Source: JAWXBR01 sp046595995
Lineage (GTDB): Bacteria; Bacteroidota; Ignavibacteria; Kapaibacteriales; Kapaibacteriaceae
Direction: 5' to 3'
Length of the DNA stretch: 12,267 nt
Assembly (NCBI GenBank): GCA_046595995.1
Contig: JBKJNB010000120.1
Coordinates: 1 to 12,267, forward strand
The notes beneath the pieces are model-generated. The model made no database searches and was not told the origin of the DNA. It saw only the letters and a program-made list of their open reading frames with translations. Positions 7,401 to 12,267 of this stretch are shown piece by piece. Made by a program: the position numbers and the translations under genes. Each line of letters starts with the position of its first letter. Positions within the stretch are counted from its first letter, which is position 1.

Positions 7401-8719
7401 AGACTGTTCTTGTCATTGCATACCATTTTCCGCCAGGTGGTGGACCTGGAGTGCAACGCGTGCTAAAGCACATCACGTACCTGCACGAAGCTGGTTGGCG
7501 TCCCGTTGTGCTAACCGTTCAAGACGGCGACTTCCCTGCGCGCGATGAGTCGCTCCTTGCCAAAATCCCCACCAGTGTGCGCGTTGTTCGTGTACCAATC
7601 TTTGAGCCGTACAATCTCTATCGCGGCTTCATGGGTGGCGGTGCGACTTCAGCCATCGATGTAAACGTAAACAAGTCAGGGGCTCAGAGAAGGGGCTTGA
7701 AAGCCGGACTCGCCGAGTTTGTCCGTGCGACACTCTTCATACCCGATGCACGCATCGGGTGGCTGCGTAACGCAGTGCGCGAGGGATTAAAACTGGTTCG
7801 CGAAGAACAGATCGACGCCATCTATACATCGTCACCTCCGTACACTTGTGCACTCATCGGACGTAACATTAAACGGCAAACGGGGCTTCCGTGGGTCGCT
7901 GGATTTCGTGACCCGTGGACAGGATTTTTAACAACACCCGACCGATGGTGGTTGCCTGCAACAATAGACAGGAGTCTAGAGCGCAGTGTGTTTACAGAAG
8001 CCGATGCTGTCGAATGTGCGTGGGAAGGGATTATCGAAGACGCGCTGGACAAGTATCCGACACTCGACCGCAGCAAGTTTCATCACGTACCGAATGGATA
8101 TGACTCGTCCGATTTCCCGCCCGAGGGCACGTATCCAAGAACACATGCAGACCGATTTACCATAACGTACACCGGGTCGATGTACGGACGTCGCAACCCT
8201 GCAACGTTTCTGGCCGCACTCGACGTACTTGCCGAGCAACGCCACGTACTTCCAGACGACGTGCATCTACGATTTGTCGGACGTTTCGGAGATGATGTAA
8301 ACGCAATGCTCAACGCATCACAATTCGCTCGCTCTATGGATATAGTAAGCTATGTGCCACACGAAACAAGTATTGCAATGCTCATGGCTTCTGACGCATC
8401 GCTCCTAATCGTCGACGATGCTAAGGAAAGTGCCGAGATTGTACCGGGCAAGGTCTACGAATATCTCGGCGTCGGTAAGCCAATTATTGCGCTTACTCCA
8501 CGGAACAGTGCGATTGAGCGGCTCGTCGTGGAAACTCATGCTGGGCTGTGTGCTCCACAAGACGATGTAGCTGCTATTGCAGAGATAATCGGCACATATG
8601 TTGCTCGATGGCGTACAGGAGAGCCAGTCGTGATACCAGACCAGCAGGCAATCGTAAAGTATGAAAGGCGCGAAGCCGCCCATCAACTAGGATCCATTCT
8701 TTCAGGCTTAGTCTCATGA
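7397..8719 (+). CDS. GT4 family glycosyltransferase
   Basis: A 440-residue GT-B enzyme. The N-terminal domain opens with VLVIAYHFPPGGGPGVQR (4-21), the glycine-rich acceptor-side loop typical of GT4 proteins of surface polysaccharide clusters. It continues through IDAIYTSSPPYTCALIGRNI and LPWVAGFRDPW. The C-terminal domain starts near FTITYTGSMYGRRNP and contains the E-X7-E motif (Glu347 and Glu355, within AEIVPGKVYEYLGVGKPI) that contacts the nucleotide-sugar donor. No membrane helix is evident, so it acts in the cytoplasm or at the membrane surface. It is joined by ATGA overlaps to the methyltransferase upstream and to a 58-residue membrane protein downstream. Donor and acceptor cannot be told from sequence. 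Confidence 0.92.
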   Translation: MKTVLVIAYHFPPGGGPGVQRVLKHITYLHEAGWRPVVLTVQDGDFPARDESLLAKIPTSVRVVRVPIFEPYNLYRGFMGGGATSAIDVNVNKSGAQRRGLKAGLAEFVRATLFIPDARIGWLRNAVREGLKLVREEQIDAIYTSSPPYTCALIGRNIKRQTGLPWVAGFRDPWTGFLTTPDRWWLPATIDRSLERSVFTEADAVECAWEGIIEDALDKYPTLDRSKFHHVPNGYDSSDFPPEGTYPRTHADRFTITYTGSMYGRRNPATFLAALDVLAEQRHVLPDDVHLRFVGRFGDDVNAMLNASQFARSMDIVSYVPHETSIAMLMASDASLLIVDDAKESAEIVPGKVYEYLGVGKPIIALTPRNSAIERLVVETHAGLCAPQDDVAAIAEIIGTYVARWRTGEPVVIPDQQAIVKYERREAAHQLGSILSGLVS

Positions 8720-8892
8720 AAAAAATCATCGCCATAATCTGTGCAATCATTCTAGCGATCTTGGTGTTTAAGGTTGTGATTTGGTTGCTGAAGATTACGT
8801 TTTTTGCTACGATAGGCATCATGGCCGTGATTGCCGTACTCGTGATTGCTGTGCCCATTTACTTAGTCATTCAAAAGGCGTTAAAAAGATGA
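8716..8892 (+). CDS. Small two-helix membrane protein (58 aa)
   Basis: The frame starts at ATG 8716, in a 4-base ATGA overlap with the GT4 stop, and ends at TGA 8890-8892, in another ATGA overlap with the next gene at 8889. The product starts MKK, has a hydrophobic stretch from Ile4 to about Leu25 (interrupted by Lys19), a short loop around Lys26-Thr28, a second stretch from Phe29 to Ile52, and a basic tail QKALKR. That is a helical hairpin with both ends probably in the cytoplasm. The first helix is not a convincing cleavable signal peptide. The exact fit between two coupled genes argues it is real although it is below common length cut-offs. Function unknown; it might serve the GT4 enzyme or the following outer-membrane protein, or be an independent membrane peptide. 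Confidence 0.8.
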   Translation: MKKIIAIICAIILAILVFKVVIWLLKITFFATIGIMAVIAVLVIAVPIYLVIQKALKR

Positions 8893-10193
8893 GATCCAAC
8901 CTTCTCATAGCTTTGGCTGCGTGTGTACTATTTATCGGTGCACAGTTCGACATGCGCGCACAGACACTGTACAACCCGCTTGCGGTTGACGTTACACGCA
9001 CGTTGCTAAAGGATCTGTTCGAGACGAATGCCGTTCCGTACATCCAACCAATGATTACGACGGTAAATGCAACGTCGAACGCAGCATTCTATAACACGGC
9101 CTACATACCAGACACAAACGCAGTGTATGTTAAGATTAGTCTGCGCGGCATGGTCGGGTTCATTCGCGACGATCAGAAATCATACACGCCGACCCTTGAT
9201 CTTGGAGCCCCTTCCACAAATCTTTTAAACGATGTGGGACGTTACGGCACAATCGACCCTATCAAGAGAACGTTCGTTATTAAACCGACCTACGCTGATA
9301 CGTTGGGTCTAACGATGTTTTTGCTGAGAGAAATTCTCATCGATGCCCAGAAGCAAGGCAAGTTCAACTTACCTGCAGTAGCGCCTACACTGTTTGGCAA
9401 CCAGCCCGACACACGCGTGAATTTGCCGCCTCCGGATACGCTACTTGCGGTGTTGCGCGCGCGCCAAGACTATCAAGCCCTGCGTGCATTGTCGCCGGGT
9501 ATCGACTCCTCGCTTAGCGCACTCGTAAAGCAGCTCTCACTACCGCCGTATCTAACGCTTCCGCCGGGTGCAAACATGAGCACCATCGTCGCCGCCGTAC
9601 CACAAATCGAAATCGGCTCATTCTACGGTACCGAATTGCTTGTGCGATTTATACCACCAGTCGAGTTCGATAAGAACATTGGCAAGTTCGCGTTCTGGGG
9701 CGTTGGTCTAAAGCATTCTATTTCGCAGTATTTCCCTGAGCGTTACTTCGACCTTGCCGTACAGGGTGTGTATCAGGGCACGACGCTTACACAAACCGTT
9801 GGGTTCACGGGCGCGAAGCTCGATGCATTGGCGCACATTGCAAGCTTTAACATCCATGCAAGTAAGCGACTGGCGAACGTACTCGACGTATACACTGGTT
9901 TTGCGTTCGAGAACATCGACGTGACGTCTACCTACGTCTACACGATGCCTCAAGAAGTTCAGGTAAATCTGAAGCTGCTACCAACGCCTCCACCCGGACA
10001 AAAAGCAGAGCCAACGCCCGAACAGCCAGGAGACCAGTTCCCGCAAACCAGTATAATCCAAGCCGGTGACACGAATGCAAAGTGGACGGTAGGGTTTTCG
10101 CTTCTTGCCGGACCCGTTCGTTTGTTCGCAGATTATTCTATAAGCCGGTTTAACATCTTCAGTGGCGGCCTCGAAGTAATCATCGGTCAGTAA
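8889..10193 (+). CDS. Predicted outer-membrane protein, possibly DUF6588-like
   Basis: A 434-residue protein. The start at 8889 is chosen because it opens directly into a signal peptide (MRSNLLIALAACVLF...) and overlaps the preceding stop as ATGA; an upstream in-frame ATG at 8781 would add 36 residues and lie inside the 58-residue gene. Cleavage is likely at Ala18/Gln19 or Ala24/Gln25. After a mixed region with Pro-rich linkers (PPPDT, LPPYLTLPPG) come strands typical of a barrel: YGTELLVRFIPP, FAFWGVGLKHSISQYFP, FDLAVQGVYQGTTL, LDVYTGFAFENIDV, WTVGFSLLAGPVRLFADYSISRFN. The GVGLKHSISQYFP segment reminds me of DUF6588 proteins of Bacteroidota, from memory only. A Pro-rich loop (~358-381) sits between late strands. 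Function unknown. Confidence 0.8.
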   Translation: MRSNLLIALAACVLFIGAQFDMRAQTLYNPLAVDVTRTLLKDLFETNAVPYIQPMITTVNATSNAAFYNTAYIPDTNAVYVKISLRGMVGFIRDDQKSYTPTLDLGAPSTNLLNDVGRYGTIDPIKRTFVIKPTYADTLGLTMFLLREILIDAQKQGKFNLPAVAPTLFGNQPDTRVNLPPPDTLLAVLRARQDYQALRALSPGIDSSLSALVKQLSLPPYLTLPPGANMSTIVAAVPQIEIGSFYGTELLVRFIPPVEFDKNIGKFAFWGVGLKHSISQYFPERYFDLAVQGVYQGTTLTQTVGFTGAKLDALAHIASFNIHASKRLANVLDVYTGFAFENIDVTSTYVYTMPQEVQVNLKLLPTPPPGQKAEPTPEQPGDQFPQTSIIQAGDTNAKWTVGFSLLAGPVRLFADYSISRFNIFSGGLEVIIGQ

Positions 10194-10194
10194 G

Positions 10195-11118
10195 ATGTTA
10201 AGAAGGGGCTACGAAGGGGCTTTGGGGAATCAGGCACTGCTAAAGTGGTATCGAGACAATCCGCGCGAGTACCCATGGCGTGTCGTCGCGATCGATCCGT
10301 ACATCGTGCTCGTGTCAGAGATTATGCTTCAGCAGACACAAGCACGAACAGTGGCAAAGCGATTGCCCGAGTTTCTAAAACTGTTTCCGAGCTTGCTGGC
10401 ATTAGCACGCGCCTCTAACGCTGAAATGATACGAGCATGGCAAGGACTTGGCTACAATAGCCGCGCCATTCGACTGCGTGACGCAGCAATTGCTATTCGC
10501 GACAATCATGGCGGTGTCGTGCCGATGAACGAAACTGCACTTGCCGAGTTACCTGGCATTGGTGCGTATGCATCGGCATCGATTGTATGCTTTGCATATA
10601 ATCGTCGAACAATAGTTGTAGACGTTAACGTACGACGCGTGTATTCGCGATTCATGAAACGGCAGCCGACGACAGCGAGCGTCGAGTCACTGAGCGCCGT
10701 TCGCGTATTTGCCGAATCTGTAATACCGCGCACGAATGCGGCGGAGTGGCATCATGCCGTGATGGATCTCGGGTCACTTATCTGCACCGCTCGAAAGCCC
10801 CTTTGCGATAGCTGCCCCTTACAAGCATCGTGTCCGTCTGCAAACGTCATGCTGCCCGCGACGCGCGTAAAACGTGCTGAGCCGACATTCTACGGTCAGC
10901 CCAACCGCATCTGGCGCGGGCGCATCGTGAAGCTCGTCCATGGTACACAGCCTGCAATTACCCGGCGTGGTCTGTTTACCCGGCGTGGTCTGTTTAAGCA
11001 TCTAACAAGCACCACGGCCACAGCACCTGACCTCGTATGGCTCGATGGCGTGCTCAAAGCGCTGCAAACAGACGGCATGGTAAATCTCCGTGGGTCGAAC
11101 ATCTTCCCTACGAGTTAA
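10195..11118 (+). CDS. mutY: A/G-specific adenine glycosylase, MutY type without NUDIX domain
   Basis: A 307-residue base-excision repair enzyme that removes adenine mispaired with 8-oxoguanine or guanine. Visible: SEIMLQQTQ with the catalytic Glu42; the helix-hairpin-helix LPGIGAYASAS (Pro120-Gly123); catalytic Asp143 in VVDVNVRRVYSR (E. coli has Gly where Val144 stands); and a [4Fe-4S] site C-X6-C-X2-C-X5-C (Cys197, 204, 207, 213). The C-terminal ~90 residues lack a recognisable NUDIX/MutT-like 8-oxoG-reading domain (E. coli MutY is about 350 residues). They look more like a short winged-helix segment (RIWRGRIVKLVHG, then LDGVLKALQTDGMV). An exact 6-residue duplication, TRRGLF twice, lies in it. 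The start is 1 base after the previous stop; a TTG at 10222, behind AAGGGG, is an alternative start. Confidence 0.9.
   Translation: MLRRGYEGALGNQALLKWYRDNPREYPWRVVAIDPYIVLVSEIMLQQTQARTVAKRLPEFLKLFPSLLALARASNAEMIRAWQGLGYNSRAIRLRDAAIAIRDNHGGVVPMNETALAELPGIGAYASASIVCFAYNRRTIVVDVNVRRVYSRFMKRQPTTASVESLSAVRVFAESVIPRTNAAEWHHAVMDLGSLICTARKPLCDSCPLQASCPSANVMLPATRVKRAEPTFYGQPNRIWRGRIVKLVHGTQPAITRRGLFTRRGLFKHLTSTTATAPDLVWLDGVLKALQTDGMVNLRGSNIFPTS
10958..10996 (+). repeat. 18-bp exact tandem duplication inside mutY
   Basis: The sequence keeps an exact 18-base period over 39 bases (two full copies plus 3 bases). It encodes TRRGLF twice in the C-terminal domain of the glycosylase and preserves the frame. 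The identity at synonymous positions suggests a recent slippage or duplication event. Confidence 0.9.
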
Positions 11119-11126
11119 CTTTCGCG

Positions 11127-11681
11127 ATGGCGAACCCCTTCTGCGTCGAGCGAGCATGCGACGACCAGGCATCTCTTATAAAGAGGATGGCTGCGTTGTG
11201 GATGTATCGCGAGCAATGTGCCGCGGGTACAGTTCTCACGCATGCAGCGTGTGAGGAGCTTATGCAGCATCACACACACGAGTTGCTGGCGTTCGCGCAA
11301 ACAGTCGACATGGCGTACTCTCTAGCAGTGAATGTGCGCCTAAACGCACACGCTCCGTATTCGAAGCTCCTTGTTGGATGTGCTGTAATTGACGAGGCCG
11401 GGAGCATTCATGTCGGGTGCAATGTTGAGAATGCAAGCTTTGGCCTTACGCAATGCGCGGAGCGTGCTGCGATTACAGCTGCCGTTGCATCGGGTAATGT
11501 CGGACTCGTAGCCGCGGTACTCGTTACCGATACAAAAGAGCCTGTAATGCCATGCGGAGCATGCAGACAGGTGATGGCAGAGTTCGGACTCGACATTGTT
11601 GTTGTGTCTCGAACAATGAGCCACGAACGTTCATTGAGTGTTGTTAACGATCTTCTTCCATCAGCATTCACATCATGGTAG
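11127..11681 (+). CDS. cdd: Cytidine deaminase
   Basis: Converts cytidine and deoxycytidine to uridine and deoxyuridine in pyrimidine salvage. The core shows APYSKLLVGCAV (76-87), GCNVENASFG, the zinc and catalytic motif CAER (Cys110, Glu112) and PCGACRQ (Cys143, Cys146), matching small homotetrameric zinc enzymes such as B. subtilis Cdd. The start is uncertain. The ATG at 11127, 8 bases after the mutY stop, gives 184 residues, about 50 more than usual. ATG 11262, with GAGGAG just ahead, gives 139 residues, the normal length; ATG 11310 gives 123. An ATG at 11037 is rejected because it overlaps mutY by 82 bases. The stop TAG overlaps the MFS gene start. The symbol is assigned by family, not by context. 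Confidence 0.88.
   Translation: MANPFCVERACDDQASLIKRMAALWMYREQCAAGTVLTHAACEELMQHHTHELLAFAQTVDMAYSLAVNVRLNAHAPYSKLLVGCAVIDEAGSIHVGCNVENASFGLTQCAERAAITAAVASGNVGLVAAVLVTDTKEPVMPCGACRQVMAEFGLDIVVVSRTMSHERSLSVVNDLLPSAFTSW
11253..11258 (+). promoter_or_regulatory. Candidate ribosome binding site for a short cytidine deaminase form
   Basis: GAGGAG stands 3 bases ahead of the in-frame ATG at 11262. Starting there gives a 139-residue deaminase, the typical family size. The spacing is a little short, and a longer form from 11127 remains possible. Confidence 0.45.
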
Positions 11682-12267
11682 TACCAGCCGTCGCCGGCCA
11701 AAGCCCCTTATCCCCTCGCGTGTGGTTCACAGTACTTGTGTGTGCGTTAGGATACTTCGTCGATGTCTACGACCTAATCCTCTTTAGCATCGTAAAGAAC
11801 ACCTCGTTAACCGACATCGGCGTATCGGCTGCGAACATGCAGGACGCCAGCGAGTTAATCCTGAGCGCGCAGATGGTTGGTATGCTTGTGGGCGGACTCA
11901 TCTTTGGCGTTCTTGCTGACAAGCGCGGACGTCTCAACATTCTGCTTACGTCCATCCTGCTGTACTCGCTTATGAACATCGCCAACGCTTTTGTTACGAG
12001 CGTTCCGATGTATGCAATCTTCCGTTTTTTCAGCGGCGTTGGCTTGGCGGGCGAGCTTGGGGTAGCAATAACGCTAGTAGCAGAAATAATGCCTCGCGAA
12101 TCGCGCGGGTACGGCACTACCATCGTTGCCACGGTCGGTATTCTCGGCGCAGTAGCAGCGTATCTGGTGCACGAGTTGTTTAATTGGCAGACTGCGTTTG
12201 TTTTAGGGGGCCTAATGGGGCTTGCCCTGCTTGCGGCACGCGTTAAAGTGTTCGAGTCGGGTATGTT
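11675..12267 (+). CDS. MFS transporter, N-terminal part (runs off the window)
   Basis: The frame opens at ATG 11675, overlapping the deaminase stop by 7 bases, and has no stop before the window ends (197 codons). After a short polar start come a first helix (VWFTVLVCALGYFVDVYDLILF), a loop, a second helix (LILSAQMVGMLVGGLIFG), then the major facilitator motif A as GVLADKRGRLNIL (about residues 75-87). Helices continue with FRFFSGVGLAGELGVAITLVAEIMP and the ESRGYGTT loop, which resembles the metabolite:H+ symporter/sialate-like branch of the superfamily. The Asp pair in FVDVYD in helix 1 is also usual there. The protein is an inner-membrane secondary carrier; its substrate is unknown and the C-terminal half is missing. 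Position after a deaminase might suggest a nucleoside or organic acid, which is only a guess. Confidence 0.88.
   Translation, partial: MVVPAVAGQSPLSPRVWFTVLVCALGYFVDVYDLILFSIVKNTSLTDIGVSAANMQDASELILSAQMVGMLVGGLIFGVLADKRGRLNILLTSILLYSLMNIANAFVTSVPMYAIFRFFSGVGLAGELGVAITLVAEIMPRESRGYGTTIVATVGILGAVAAYLVHELFNWQTAFVLGGLMGLALLAARVKVFESGM

Noticed and set aside
8781..8888. Longer start for the outer-membrane protein
   Set aside because: It would put 36 Cys/His-rich residues before the signal peptide and lie inside the 58-residue gene in another frame; 8889 opens into the signal peptide and overlaps the previous stop.
11767..12132. 121-codon open frame on the minus strand
   Set aside because: It is opposite the MFS transporter, whose motif A and helices are clear; the minus frame is a shadow of its codon bias.
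1..12267. tRNA, rRNA, CRISPR, riboswitch, insertion sequence or phage genes
   Set aside because: The genes are packed with very short gaps, and no direct-repeat array, terminal inverted repeats, transposase motifs or structured leader were seen.

Overview
The window looks like ordinary chromosome from a member of the Bacteroidota or a close relative of the Ignavibacteria/Kapabacteria type. Four things point there: two type IX secretion (T9SS)-type C-terminal sorting domains; signal peptides that place Gln directly after the predicted cleavage site; TAnnTTTG boxes of the Bacteroidota -7 type next to start codons; and a glycosyltransferase 9 protein carrying a Cys-rich N-terminus. Base composition is close to 50% GC by eye. 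The exact lineage is inference. I see no tRNA, rRNA, CRISPR array, insertion sequence or phage gene, and no stretch over 300 bases lacks a gene.

Layout. (1) Positions 1-2550, + strand: the 3' end of a large modular T9SS cargo protein closed by a perfect hairpin terminator, then a smaller secreted protein that also ends in a T9SS-like domain. (2) Positions 2573-5571, + strand: a membrane-anchored GT2 glycosyltransferase (polyprenol-phosphate sugar synthase type), a small outer-membrane beta-barrel-like protein, and a GT9 (heptosyltransferase-like) enzyme overlapping the barrel gene by 4 bases. (3) Positions 5519-6520, - strand: a second GT2 glycosyltransferase, convergent with and overlapping the GT9 gene. 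(4) Positions 6521-6569: a 49-base divergent promoter region built as a near-perfect dyad with one TAnnTTTG box pointing each way. (5) Positions 6570 to the end, + strand: a tight run of SAM methyltransferase, GT4 glycosyltransferase, a 58-residue two-helix membrane protein, an outer-membrane protein, a MutY-type adenine glycosylase, cytidine deaminase and the start of an MFS transporter. Three junctions in it are 4-base ATGA overlaps and the MFS start overlaps the deaminase stop.

How they work together. Four glycosyltransferases and a methyltransferase lie among secreted and outer-membrane proteins, so the middle of the window is probably a cell-surface glycan (LPS core, O-antigen or glycoprotein glycan) locus. 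A link to anchoring of T9SS cargo on surface polysaccharide is possible but unproven here. The mutY, deaminase and transporter genes look like housekeeping genes carried on the same transcript. The features most worth checking are the divergent dyad promoter with almost no leader on either side, the 58-residue membrane protein fitted exactly between two coupled genes, and an exact 18-base in-frame duplication inside mutY.
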